Part shown: one piece after another, positions 1-10,799 of the stretch
Layout of the letters: every line of letters starts with the position of its first letter
How positions within the stretch are numbered: the stretch's first letter is position 1
Origin: Aselliscus stoliczkanus
Lineage: Eukaryota > Chordata > Mammalia > Chiroptera > Hipposideridae
Assembly (NCBI GenBank): GCA_033961575.1
Contig: CM066732.1
Location: forward strand, 115,012,687 to 115,076,686
Reading direction: 5' to 3'
Length of the DNA stretch: 64,000 nt
Notes under the pieces: generated by a model
The model's input: the letters and a program-made list of their open reading frames with translations, nothing else
Told to the model about the DNA's origin: nothing
Databases searched by the model: none
Program-made: the position numbers and the translations under genes

Positions 1-950
1 CAATAGGGAGGAGCAGCCAGAGCCCTGGGAAAGATGGAGCCGGGTCATGAGGAGGAAAATGGTGAGAGCTCTCAGTTGGTAAGGTGGCCAATGCCTCAGT
101 CCATAAGAACTCCTGAATGTGGCCTGAGAAGCAATGCCACATGTCACCTGGGGAAGGTCTGCTATACACAGGCATCGGGCCAGTACCAGGGGCAGGAACT
201 GAACCGAGGGGCGCAGCCCAACGAAGCCTCTAGGGATGCAGCCTTTAGTGAGAAGTTCCATGTACAAGTAGTACTGCCATCTCCTGCCTGTAGTTGCAGC
301 GGAATTCCACGAGGGGCGCTGCTCACCAACCTTTCCAGTCATTGAACGTAATGGGCAATTCACAGAACTGCCGCGCTTCCGAGTCGGGTTAGGCGGTCTG
401 TGTTGCGGTCTCAGTAGATGTCACTCCCAAATCTGTCCAGCCTTTCTGTAAAGCAGGCCTGGGGCTGTAAGGCCACCCTCTGGGGACAGACCGGGACTCG
501 CTGGCCACTCCCAACCCCCCACAGCTCTTACAGATGATAGACAAATACTAAGGAGGTTGTTCTATGCAACAGACTCTCTTCCTCATCAGGAGACTGGGAT
601 GTCTTTCTGTCCCAGGGAAGCGCTAAAGAGACAGCGGGACCACCTAATTGGGTGTCCCTGAGGAGAGAGACTGGAGAGGTCTCATGACATCTGAGGGTTG
701 TCAAGAGTCCCAGCAAGGGGAACCCAGATGTGAGACTACAGGAATGAGAAGCAGCTCAAGGTTAAGGAAGTTTCTCTTTGATAGCCAACCTAGTAAACCA
801 AAGGAAATGTAAAAATAGATTTAAAGAGATCAAATCTTAAAATCTTTGGTTTGTTACCCAACCACTTTCCCCAGGCAAGAGAGCTGTACAATATTAACAA
901 AAGATAGGAGTATTTACTATAAAGTGCCTTTGCCTGTCTTCACAAGGAAA
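1..950. other. Intergenic stretch, no gene recognised
   Basis: There is no convincing exon, RNA gene or repeat here. A 103-codon plus-strand frame at 34-345 starts with ATG but resembles no protein I know and has no splice context. CpG is slightly raised around 370-420. In the human order MTFMT lies to the left of SLC51B, but I see none of its exons here. Confidence 0.5.
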
Positions 951-959
951 TTGACAAAA

Positions 960-2065
960 TAGTAAAGAAAGAAAATTCTGAGATGTCCTAAATTAAATTA
1001 CAGCAGGCCTGAGGGTGAGAGGAGGAAGTAAGGGGTTAATCAGTTAACAGAACTGCTGTTGAAATCAACAAAAAACTTCTCACATTCTTGAAAGTATGTT
1101 TAAACTTCGAGTCAACTTCCATGTGGCTATCTAAAAGTCAACCACCAGAAGCCACTGGATCCTGCTTATGCATGAACTTTCCAGACTGTTTTCCAAAACC
1201 AATCCAAAAACAATAAATATTTCTTCCTTATGGATTATGCACTTGTTACACAAAAAAGTTTCAAGGCTGAAAGCTCTTTAAAAAGAAAGGGTTTATTGAG
1301 CCAAATCCTAGCCAGAAAAGGACCAGGTCCTGAGGCATGAAGTCTAGGCCAGCAGGACTAGTGGGAGTAGACAGCACTCCAGCACTCCGTGGTCCTGGGG
1401 TTGATGGCCGATTTTATTAATCAAGTAGGAGGAGAAAGATGTAAGTTGTTTTGAAAGAATTTACACTGGCTATAGATAAAGGGGGTGGCAGAAGGTGAAG
1501 CGGGGCTAGTTCTAGGATAGGCATAGAGTCCATAAGGAAGAAATATTTGTTCCTTTGGATTTGTTGTGAGCAACAGTCTGGAAAGTTCATGTGTCAGCAA
1601 GAAGTGAAGGCTCCTAGGGGTCAGTGACTCCAGGCTATTCTCTTTAGGTAATTGCAGAAAGAGCTACCTGGGAGTTAATTCGAAGTTTCTACATTCAGGA
1701 ATGCAAGCAGTCTTTTGTTGGTTTTGCCCTGTAGTTGTTACCTGATGAACCTCTCCTGTCTCTCTCTTCCACTCTCCTGCATGTTGTAATTTAATTTAGG
1801 ACATCTCAGAATTTTATCCTTGTCATTCTTATCCTAGAACTGCCCCACTTCACCTTTTCTATAGCCAGAATCAAAACAACTTACATCTTTCTTACCCATT
1901 GTATAAAGAGCCCCATCAGCTCCATGAAGGGAAACATGTTTGTTTTCTCCATCTAGCCCTACTACTGGTGGTTTAATTGGTATGCCCCAGGACCTGGTCC
2001 CTTTCCTGGCTAGCACATGACCTTTCTTTTAGAAAAGCTTTTGGCCTTGAGAGTTTTTGTTTAAC
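960..2065. repeat. Complex inverted and permuted repeat, probably decayed LTR copies
   Basis: Two blocks recur in inverted form. Block Q (about 960-1240) matches the reverse complement of about 1520-1825; the paired motifs include TGAGATGTCCTAAATTAAAT and GAACTTTCCAGACTG. Block P (about 1255-1500) matches the reverse complement of about 1840-2060; the paired motifs include GGACCAGGTCCTG and AGATGTAAGTTGTTTTGA. The plus-strand order is therefore Q, P, Q-inverted, P-inverted. Identity looks moderate, which means the repeat is old. The likeliest origin is two fragments of one LTR-like element in opposite orientation. I cannot name the family. Confidence 0.6.
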
Positions 2066-2513
2066 AAAGGAATAATATCAAAGTGGGCTAAAAAATTTTT
2101 TTGGCAACAATGATTGTGTATGTTTTGTATGCCTACTTGTCTCCATTTGTTAAAAAATGTAAAAAGTGATCAACTAGGCAGGAAATTTAATTACTGTAAA
2201 GAGACAGTCTTTTTTGACCAAGAGAGATCTTTTAAAATTATCTGAGCCAAAAGGAAGGGCTTTAAAAGAAATTGTCCCCAATTGATCCAGGACAGAATTT
2301 TTTTTCATTTTGTATGATTTAATTGACAATTTCCTTCTGGAAAGAAGTGATTCCTGGTAAAAAAAAAAAAAATGCTTAAAAAAATTTCTGATAAACTTTA
2401 AGTGGATTAAGGCTTGTTCTGGAAAACTAATCACCCACCCACCCAGCTGAAATCAGTTCAGAATCTTAGCGACCTTATAACGGAATGTTATTATTTTTGT
2501 TGTTTATCTAGTC

Positions 2514-2807
2514 CAGGGGTCGGCAAACTTTTGAGATGGAAGAGCCGCCAGGGGTCAGCAAACTGCAGCTCACGAACTGTGGCTCTGAAGTAAACTTGAA
2601 AATGAAAATAAAACTATCATAGTTTCATTTACAAAATTTTTACAGGATATTATTCACATAATGATGATTATGTAAAACTATATTTATGGCTCTTGGATAA
2701 TTTTTAAATTGTTGTGAGGGACAGGATTGGCTCTTCCAGGGCTCAGCAAACTTTTGAGACAAAGAGCTGCTGCATGTGGCTCATGAGCTGCAGTTTGCCA
2801 ACCCCTG
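2514..2807. mobile_element. Non-autonomous hAT-like DNA transposon with 8-bp target duplication
   Basis: The ends are inverted: the left begins CAGGGGTCGGCAAACT and the right ends AGTTTGCCAACCCCTG. They are flanked by an 8-bp duplication with one mismatch (ATCTAGTC at 2506-2513, ATCTAGCC at 2808-2815), the usual size for hAT elements. The element is 294 bp and encodes nothing. Each end carries a second copy of the tip (near 2553 and 2738), giving a compound terminus. Confidence 0.8.
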
Positions 2808-3362
2808 ATCTAGCCTAATAGTGATTATTTAATCCTTCACAAAAAGTGAATTTCTAAACTGGAACTACCAGAGCTCTTTCCCCCCATAGCAAGATTATAA
2901 TAAAACTTTGACTAACGAAATGGTCCTAACTAAATTATCTGAAATGTTTTCTTTTTAACACTGGGACCAATTGTATGCCACCTACATTCCCTCAAAGAAT
3001 GCTTACTTGCATGTGAAAGATGGGAGCAACAAAATTCAGAAAAATTAACATACAATGTTGACTTACCAAGTTGTCTGACATTCCTCAAACACATTATTGA
3101 GCAATTCCTCTTCAAGATGAGGCTATTCAGAGTGCAGTGTATGGGAATGATTAAACTTCAAGTACCTCATATAATTAAAACGAAAGACTGATAGACTTTG
3201 ATTTTATCGTGCTCCTGGACTTTGATTTATTCAGGAACTGAAGAACATATTTGGTTATACTATAACCAGGAGTAAGGGGTCAAAGACATACAAAGAATTA
3301 AGTATTCTAAAGGGCCAATAACATAAAAAATCTCAAATGCTATAAATAAGATGAAAGGGGTG

Positions 3363-3446
3363 GGTTAAGCACTGGCTTGGGAAGCCAGCGGCCCCAGTTC
3401 GGTCCCACATGTGAGGGTCAGTGACACTGCCCTCAAAAAAAAAAAA
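3363..3446 (+). mobile_element. tRNA-derived SINE, short form, 5'-truncated
   Basis: The body runs from GGTTAAGCACTGGC through the B-box-like AGTTCGGTCCC to a poly(A) tail. It is flanked by a perfect 14-bp duplication AGATGAAAGGGGTG (3349-3362 and 3447-3460). The 5' GGCCGGCC head is missing. Confidence 0.85.
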
Positions 3447-3960
3447 AGATGAAAGGGGTGAAGGTGGTGGCTACAGAAGGACCTTTCATTGAGAAAGCAC
3501 ATTATTTTGTTTTATTGTTTTACACCAGTTTCTGCCCAAACTTCCAGTACTTTGCAAATGTTCCCAAAATGCTTCCAGGAAAATATATGTCTGTTGAAAA
3601 ATCATTTCATTCCTGAGATAATTTTACTTCAGTGTAAAGATGGTCCCATTAGATACCCACCCTTCCTGTCAACCACCCTATTGCAGATGGAGGCATCAAG
3701 TCAGTGCTTAAACACCAATAACATAATTGTCCTACCTTTTTCAAATATGGCCTCACTAATTCTACTCTTATGATTCCCCCCTCTGGGTTTAATATAAAAA
3801 TTGGCTCCTAGAAGAAATATGCAGTTGCATCGGTACCATAATCTACCCCAACCCCTGTTCTTGGACATTTAGGGTTTTGTTTTTTTAACCATCTTAAAGT
3901 TGCAGTGAACATCCTTGTACGTATATCTCTGATCTTGTGTGTTATCTTTCCTTACATCAC

Positions 3961-4357
3961 TTTTTTTAAAAAAGATTTTATTTGGGAAGGGGGACAGTGT
4001 TGGGGAATTGGAGAAGGGGAACAGCCAAGTTGTTGTCCTTCAATCTTAGTTGTGGGGGGCGCAGCTAGCTCAGCTCCAAGTTGTCACTATTGGGCCGCCC
4101 GTCAGCAGCCGCTCAGCTCAGGTGCCATGTTGAGTCTTAGTTATGGATGGGTGCAGCCCATCATCCCATACGGGAGTCAAACTGGCGACCTTGTCGTTAG
4201 GAGCACATGCTCTCACCAGCTGAGCCATCCTGCCACCTGTTGGCAGCTCTGCTGCAGCTCAGCTGGGGTGCAGCACACTGGCCCATGTGGGAATTGAGCC
4301 GGTGACCCTGTTGCTCAGAGCTCGCGTTCTTAATCAATTGAGCTGCTCGGCTGGCCC
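3961..4357 (-). mobile_element. tRNA-derived SINE, long form
   Basis: Read on the minus strand it starts GGGGCCAGCCGAGCAGCTC and ends in the family's AT-rich tail near 3970. Flanks TTACATCACTTTT and CTACATAACCACTTTT are a degenerate target duplication. The 130-codon frame across it is an artefact of the repeat. Confidence 0.75.
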
Positions 4358-4699
4358 CTACATAACCACTTTTAGATTTCACTTTATTTTCCATGAAGTT
4401 TCTCCACTGAGATGAGAATGTGCTACTAGGGTCGTGACATAATTATTGTTCAAATCGAATCATTAAATTGGCTTCTGAGTGTAAGTGATGCTGGTGAAAC
4501 TCAAGGTAAGACCAAATAGCTAGCCAAGGGTATGTTCATCCCAAGGAGAATAGGCTGAGCAGCCTCGACCACATTGAAGATTTTGGGACTGTCAAACCTT
4601 GTCCATAATAATCCCTGTTGTTTGGATTTACTCTGTGGCAAGTTATTTGTCCATTATACCCTATGGCTACACCTAGTTTTCCTTTTCTTTTTCCTTTTT

Positions 4700-4915
4700 T
4701 CTGTTTGGAACTTTGACGTAATGTCAGGGGCTGCATCAATCATCTTGGGACCATGAGGGAATCTCAGAAATCTCAGCCCTGATGTCCTTGAGCTTTTGAT
4801 GTCAGTAACTGGCTACTCCTGAAATTCCTATATGAGAAAATAAACCTTTCTGTGTTTAAACCATTCAAATTGGGTCTTGATTACCCAGAGCCAAACACAA
4901 TTCTTAACTGATACT
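4700..4915 (+). mobile_element. Possible MaLR-type LTR fragment
   Basis: The string around 4815-4915 (TGAAATTCCTATATGAGAAA, then a TTAACTGATAC end) looks like the 3' part of mammalian MaLR/ERVL LTRs. It includes an AATAAA-type signal near 4840. No internal retroviral sequence is adjacent. The family was judged by eye. Confidence 0.35.
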
Positions 4916-5129
4916 GAAGGCTTCCCTAACAAGATGATATTTAAGCTGAGACTAGAAGAATTATGAGGTGGCAGATATTAGAAGAGCAGGGAAAAGCCAA
5001 AAGCCCTTTCTATTCCACTCCATTGCTAATTGCCCACCATCTTCCAGGCAGGAAGACAAGGGACTGGAAAGGAGATTCTAAGGTAGAATTGGTTTGTCCA
5101 CAAATGATAGTTGAAGCTATGAGGAAGGG

Positions 5130-5300
5130 AGGGCTTGGTGATATGCTCTCATCTCTGTGTACATTTCCTTCATGGCACTTGTCACACAGCAGTCATACTT
5201 ATGTGATCCCTGGTGTGACCACCAGACTGAAATCTTCATGAGGCCAGGGACAATGCCTGTGTTTGTTCATTACTAGCATAATGTCTGGCAGAGAATAATA
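5130..5300 (+). repeat. L2-like LINE 3' end
   Basis: It has the usual L2 tail order: a pyrimidine-rich stretch, then TCATGAGGCCAGGGACAATG, then TTTGTTCATTACTAGCATAATGTCTGGC. It is diverged and non-coding. Confidence 0.5.
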
Positions 5301-6640
5301 GTTGTTAGATAAGCTACAGTGGAGAGAAACAGGGTAAGTGGAGGAACAAAAAGAAACAGGTAGGTGAATGGAAAACCTGGCGTAGGGCAGTGTAATGCAG
5401 GGCCTCAGTTCTGAGCAGATGAACGCTGGATACAGTGAGGCTGAAAAGGAACAACAATGGAGCTACTGATACAGGGTTCATACCACTATATTCTTGAGGG
5501 TGGCCAGTCAAGACATGAGAAGCAAACATCTGCCAATATCCCAACAAGAGGTCTTCCTGCACCAGTTTTGATGGCGGCCGGCTGAAACACAGTAAGTAGG
5601 ATCCGCCACATCTGCACTTGCTAACACAGCCATGGCAGTTATATCACATACAGAACAGTGGCTGACAGCTAACTGGTTACAGCTGATGGCCAACTAGTTA
5701 CGTAAGTGCTTGATTGTGCGGATTACACAACCGAGCCAGTCCCTTTCCACATGAGGCTGAAAGCCTGGAAACTGCTCCTTGGGACTCTGTCCCAACAGGA
5801 AGGCTCCTCTTAAAAGGGACACAATCCCCTCTAAGAGCCCCATGATTCTTATCCAAGGTAGACAGGGAGGACTCTGGTCAAGGGGTCACTTCAGGGAACA
5901 ACATAGGAGTGGCTATCCAGCTCTCGGCCTTTCTCTCCTGGCTACCTGATGGGCCTGGGATTTGAGCTGGTATCTTACCCTTGGCCATAACAACTGATCC
6001 AAAACATGGGTACATGACCCAGGCCAAGACAAATTAGTCCTTTTCCAGAAATTGCCAAACTGTGTAAGGGTGAAAATCGGTAAGTCAATAATGTAATTAG
6101 ATCTAGCTAGCTTGCAATTTGATTCATTTCATAGCTTGCTGTCTAACCACTTGTAGTTAGACTTAGCTAGTTTACAGTTAGAGTTACCCTGATATTCAGC
6201 TGTTTTCTCTTGTTTCTCCCTTCACTCATTGATTTAAGAACTCTGTTGTGTTCCCTTTCTCAAAGCTACACATACCTCGTTAATCCATTTAATTAGCAGA
6301 ATCTTAACTTGGAAAGAGCAATTTCTTAATCCTCAGACTCCTGGACACCGGAATCCATTTTGCAACTCCCTTGCAGGTTTTACTAGCAACCCATAAAGCC
6401 CCAGGCAGTGGTGGCTGAGCTAAAGCAGACCAGACTCCAGGAAATGATGTCAGCCCTGGGACCTGCCTGATAGACTCCCACTTTCTTTTGTTCTTCTTCC
6501 TAGTATACCTATAAAACCTTCTAACTTGTCTAGGAATGAATGGGGAGATGGCCTTTGGACAGGAGTCTGCCATCCTCCCAGAATGCTGGCATTCTGAATA
6601 AACCTGCTTTTCTTTCCACCAACCTTGTCTTTCAAATTTT
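5300..6640. other. Intergenic stretch, no feature recognised
   Basis: All frames are short and no exon-like structure is visible. The stretch at 6090-6185 contains several CTAGCTAG/TAGTTAGA-like words but no clear repeat unit. Confidence 0.4.
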
Positions 6641-6745
6641 ATTTTTTTTTTAAGGGCAGTGTCACTGGCCCTCATATGTGGGACCCGAACCGGGGCCGCT
6701 GGCTTTCCAAACCAGCACTTAACCACCGCGCCACTTGGCTGGCCC
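6641..6745 (-). mobile_element. tRNA-derived SINE, short form, full length
   Basis: On the minus strand it runs from GGGGCCAGCCAAGTGGCGCG to the poly(A) tail. The flanking duplication is CTTGTCTTTCAAATTTT versus CTTGTCTTTCAATTTT (from 6624 and 6746). The A box (TGGCGCGGTGG) and B-box region are recognisable. Confidence 0.88.
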
Positions 6746-7234
6746 CTTGTCTTTCAATTTTGAACTTTTTCACATGGCAGGCAGTCAGACCCTTAGCACG
6801 GTATCAACTGGAGTTGATAAAAGGGGTCTCTTCCCCTTCAGCTATAAGGATGTGAGCCTGGACTTCCTGCACCTTGGAGATGGCCAGCCTGTGGGAATGA
6901 GCCTGATACCCAGAGAGAAGCAGGGAGAGAGCTAAAGAGAGAAAGAGGTAAGAACCTTCAGGCTTCCGGTTCCAGCTCTCCCTAAAGTCAGTTCCACCCT
7001 GCTCTTCCCAGTTATATGAGCCAACAAATACCTTCTGAATTCCTTTTGTGCTTCAGAGGGTTAGTGTTGAGTTCCTCTCTCTTGAAATCTATTAGTTGTG
7101 TTTCTCTACACAATGTATCCTGAATCTGACCACTTCTCACCACCTCCACGGCCAGCCACATCCTGGTCCAAAACACTACTATCTCGTGTCTGGATGAACA
7201 CAACAGCCTCCCAATAGGTCTCCTCACTCTTCTC

Positions 7235-7510
7235 CACACCTCAGGCCAAGTGATCTTAGACAAATGTCAATCAGATCATGTCACTTGCCTGCCTAAAACC
7301 TCCCCAGTGGCTTCTCATTATATCCAACCTCCTTATCCTGTTTTACAAGGCCCTGTGAGGTCTGTTTCTGTCTATCCTCCAACTTTATTCTGTGCCACTT
7401 CCCTTCACCACCTTGCTTCAGCTACAATGCTCTTTTTGTTTCTGAAACTCATTAAGCTCATTATTTCCTCAGTGCTTTGCACCTACTGTGCCAGGTCTTT
7501 GCATGGTTAA
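7235..7510 (+). repeat. L2 LINE, left part, split by a SINE
   Basis: It matches the 3'-terminal L2 layout (…CTAAAACCTCCCCAGTGGCT…, a Phe/Leu-rich dead frame, …AGTGCTTTGCACC). It continues at 8070-8178 after the SINE at 7655-8036, so the two pieces are one copy. Confidence 0.65.
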
Positions 7511-7654
7511 CTCCTTATTTTTTAATTTTTAGCACAGAAATATAGTAGTCATAGCTCCCCTACTCCATCTATTTCTATATCATTTTGTTGTTGAAATTAT
7601 TCACAGAAATTGTCATTAGCTGAAATTACCTTACTTATGTTTTTTCTTACTTTT

Positions 7655-8036
7655 CTTTTTTGAAAGATTTTGGGGAATTAAGGGAGGGGAACAGCTTTGG
7701 GGAATCGGGGACAGGGAACAGACAAATTGTTGTGCTTTTGTTCTTCAGTCTAGTTGTGGAGCACGTTGCTTCACTGGCCCATGTTGGTATTATCATTGCA
7801 CTCTTTCCTGGTGAGGCAGTCACTTGCTGGCCATTGGACGGCTGCTCATGCTGGCTGCCAGACACTCATAGTAGCTCACCGCAGCCCAGTTCCAGGTCAA
7901 GCTGTTGTTCACCTTCTTTGCTGTAGAGGGCGGAGTATCACTGTACTTCATGTGGGATCTGAACCAGGGCCCTGCTGCTCAGAGCTGGCTTCCCAAGCCA
8001 ACTCTTCACAAATGTGCCACTCAGCCAGCACTTTTG
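7655..8036 (-). mobile_element. tRNA-derived SINE, long form, inside an L2
   Basis: Minus-strand copy with the long-form 3' region (GGGGAATCGGGGACAGGGAA on the plus strand near 7700). A CTTACTTTT duplication flanks it at 7646-7654 and 8037-8045. It interrupts the L2 copy. Confidence 0.8.
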
Positions 8037-8069
8037 CTTACTTTTTTGTTGCCTGTTTGTCCTCCCTTC

Positions 8070-8178
8070 CACCGAGTATGAGCTCCTGAAGAGTAGGGTC
8101 CTTGCCTGTCTTATTTACCATGAATCTATGTAGTAGGTGCTCAAGTAATATTTATTGAATGGATGAATGAATGAGTTA
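8070..8178 (+). repeat. L2 LINE, right end
   Basis: It has the diagnostic L2 terminus: GTAGGTGCTCAAGTAATATT followed by TTGAATGGATGAATGAATGA. It completes the copy that starts at 7235. Confidence 0.7.
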
Positions 8179-8179
8179 C

Positions 8180-8935
8180 AAAATAATGAGTTGCTGGAGT
8201 TCCATACAGGCCTATAGGTTCCCTGCTGGGTCTCCTTTCCTCTATACCATGCTGCCATCCACACTGTTGGCCAGTGTTAAACTCCTAGAGGAACTTGCAC
8301 CTGTCACTTGACCCTACTCAACCTGTTACCTCATTTGTGAAATGGAAACCCCACTCCCTGCTGAGCCAACTCCAAGGATATGCAAGGAGCCAGTAGGTGG
8401 GAAAGCCCAGAGCCCACTGATGATCAGAATTGAATGTGTAATACCTGGCCTTATGGGGAAAGCACATTGCTCCCACTTCCCTACCAAACCCTTCCCTCTC
8501 AGTGCTGTTGGACCTGGCCTGCTTCCCGCTTTCTGGGTCACTTACAGCCTCACTCGCCTTGCCTTCCCCCACCCCTAGCCCTCTAAAGGTCTCATTTTAT
8601 AGCTTCTTGTGAGGAATTCATATACGGCCATGACCTTCACTGCGAGAAAGCATAGGCTGTAAAAGTCTAGGCTTGGCTCCCTGTTCCGTGGTTAAACATT
8701 GATAATACCAGGAGACAGATAGAGGCCTGGAGTGGGCATACCACATGTCCTCCTGCAATGATGGAATCCCCAGAATGAGGGTCCTCCCAAGCCTATTCCC
8801 CTGGGCTGGCAAGAGGGTCTGGATATTTACTTATTTGAGACCAACCTATAAGAAGAAAAGCATTGGGCTGCTGGTTCTTTCAAATCGTTAAGAGCTGGGT
8901 GGACCCTGTTCGCAGTCTGAGGCCACTCATTCAAG
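8180..8935. other. Upstream flank of SLC51B
   Basis: No repeat or exon is recognised with confidence. The position immediately upstream of the proposed first exon makes it the likely proximal promoter region. No TATA box is evident. Confidence 0.35.
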
Positions 8936-8948
8936 AGGTCAGTCACCC
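8936..8948 (+). promoter_or_regulatory. Candidate IR-1 nuclear-receptor (FXR) element
   Basis: AGGTCA, one spacer base, then TCACCC forms an imperfect inverted repeat with 1-bp spacing: the left half is perfect, the right half TGACCT has two mismatches. Known: FXR/RXR induces SLC51B through IR-1 elements in its promoter. Inferred: this site, about 225 bp upstream of the exon 1 donor, could serve that role. Such half-perfect matches also occur by chance. Confidence 0.3.
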
Positions 8949-8984
8949 CAGAGTAGCAGAGAAAGCTGCAGACCTGGGTCTGTG

Positions 8985-9173
8985 ATAAGAGCAGAGCTAC
9001 CAGATGGGCTGGGCTGCCACAGGCTCTGCAGCACTGCCCTCCAGGTGACAGCCCTGCAGAGCACTCAGGTGCAAAGACCATCCAGTGCTCCTGGGAGAGG
9101 AGGAAGAAGACACAGAAATCAGTGCCGCTGCCAACAGCAGATCAAGGCAGGCCCCAGGAACCTAGGACCCAGG
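8985..9173 (+). other. SLC51B: Putative non-coding exon 1 of SLC51B
   Basis: A GC-moderate segment ends in a strong donor (CCAGG|GTGAGTG, GT at 9174). It lies 3.6 kb upstream of the exon that carries the initiator, which matches the family layout of a 5' UTR first exon. The 5' boundary is a guess because no start-site motif is visible. Confidence 0.45.
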
Positions 9174-9275
9174 GTGAGTGCCTTCCACCTCCCATGGGGA
9201 TGGGTAGCCCAAGGTTTTGGGGTAGGAATCAGTCCAATGGCAGATAGTTAAGCCCTGTTTAAAAATGCAGGAATC

Positions 9276-9396
9276 GAGGGCCGGCGAGTGGCACGGTGGT
9301 TAGGCGCTGGTTTGGGAGGCTAGCAAACCCGGTTCGGGTCCCACATGTGAGGGCCAATGACATTGCCCTCAAAAAAACCCAAACAAACAAACAAAC
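9276..9396 (+). mobile_element. tRNA-derived SINE, short form, full length
   Basis: It starts GAGGGCCGGCGAGTGGCACG and ends in an (AAAC)n tail. A perfect 15-bp duplication AAAAATGCAGGAATC flanks it (9261-9275 and 9397-9411). It lies in SLC51B intron 1. Confidence 0.9.
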
Positions 9397-9689
9397 AAAA
9401 ATGCAGGAATCTCCCAGAGGGGGCCTAAGCAGACAGGACAACTAAGTGCAATATGATATTCTGGATGGGATACTGGGGCAGGAAAAAGGCACTGATGGAA
9501 ACATGAAATCCAAATAAATCATGAAATTTAGGTAACCATTTTTAAAAGCAGGGATGTTAATATGATGCTCATCCTAGAAGGAAACTGGATAAGTATTCTG
9601 AGGGAGAAAAGTGTCTTTGTTTCTGTGGCATCTGACACAGTCAAGGAGGGCTGACTCTCAGTTCTGGACTTGCATCTGTCGTGTCATTT

Positions 9690-10035
9690 TGTTTGTTGGT
9701 CTATGTTTATTATAACAATATTACCCATATTTAAAACACATTCTGCTGTGGACATCAGCCCACAGGTGAGTTGGGACACTTCTCTGAGTGGGACCAAAAC
9801 CACACTGTCATGATTACTGCAGCTTTCTCAGAAGTCTTGAAGTTAGTTGGATAGCATCAGTCCTCTGACTTTATTCTTCTCCTTGAATATTGTGTTGACT
9901 ATTCTGGATCTTTTATCTCTCCATATAAACGTTAAAATCAGTTTGTGGATATCCATAAAATAACTTGCTGAGATTTTGATTACATTTGCATTGAATCGAT
10001 AGATCAAGTTAGAAGAACTGACATCATGATTAGTT
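9690..10035 (-). mobile_element. LINE-1 ORF2 fragment
   Basis: The plus strand reads as the complement of L1 ORF2: TGAATATTGTGTTGACTATT, then AATAACTTGCTGAGATTTTG, then GCATTGAATCGATAGATCAA. It is decayed. Its order relative to the next L1 piece shows it is a separate insertion. Confidence 0.75.
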
Positions 10036-10799
10036 TCTTTAATTAAACATCCAAAATTGAAGTTGTTGTCTCAACAACACACATTTAAAAACACATACAA
10101 ATATACTATATAGGAAGTGTTCCCACGTGTATAGGTCCTATCCCACCTCCCCAGAGGGAGTCCTTGTTTGGTTTCTTAACCTTTATACCCTTTACTCTGT
10201 GGGTGTGTGTGTGGGGGGGTCTGCATATGCAATAGGGGCCTATGGCCACTGTTACTAATTAATCCAGGCACTCCTGCATCTGAGAAAGTCACAACCCCTC
10301 TTTGCAAGTGCTCTGGACAGACTGTTGGAGCTGGAAACAAGATCACATTGATTAGCTATTCGTGTAACTTTGGCTTTCCATTATTCAGTATATATACATA
10401 TAATCCCTCAAAGGGGTAAATAGATAGCCTCTGAGTCCTTAGAAATCTAACCAAGGTCTTTCTTTCTCCCTCACTTCCATCTTCACCTTGATCCATGAAT
10501 GATCATTCATATAATGAAAAATTTAGTATTATATTTGTGCTGAGATATTTTGCCTCAAAATCTGTAGATGTTTTCTTCTGTTTTCTCAGAGCATTTAGAG
10601 TCGAAGAAAACTCTAATGTCAATGCTCTGTTTTTCCATTTGGCGGTTTGCCATCCAGTCGTTTTGAATGTTCCTGGCTGAGCCTCCTCCAAAGGCTATTT
10701 CGGAAGGCAGTGTCAGATGTTGGACTTGAGATCGCTTCAGTGCCTCTTGTTTTCTCTTTGCCTTTTGTTATTAGCCCCATGACATGTTTTCATGATGGG
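10036..10799. other. SLC51B intron 1, unassigned
   Basis: A short (GT)n-(G)n run lies at 10201-10218 and an AT-rich stretch near 10085-10115. It may contain further LINE-1 debris, but I cannot anchor it. Confidence 0.35.

Noticed and set aside
3905..4297. 130-codon plus-strand frame
   Set aside because: Reads through a reverse-oriented SINE.
9276..9396. Possible tRNA genes at the GGTTCGGGTCCC boxes (here and at the other SINEs)
   Set aside because: The A/B boxes belong to SINEs with poly(A) tails and target duplications; no cloverleaf or discrete 3' end.
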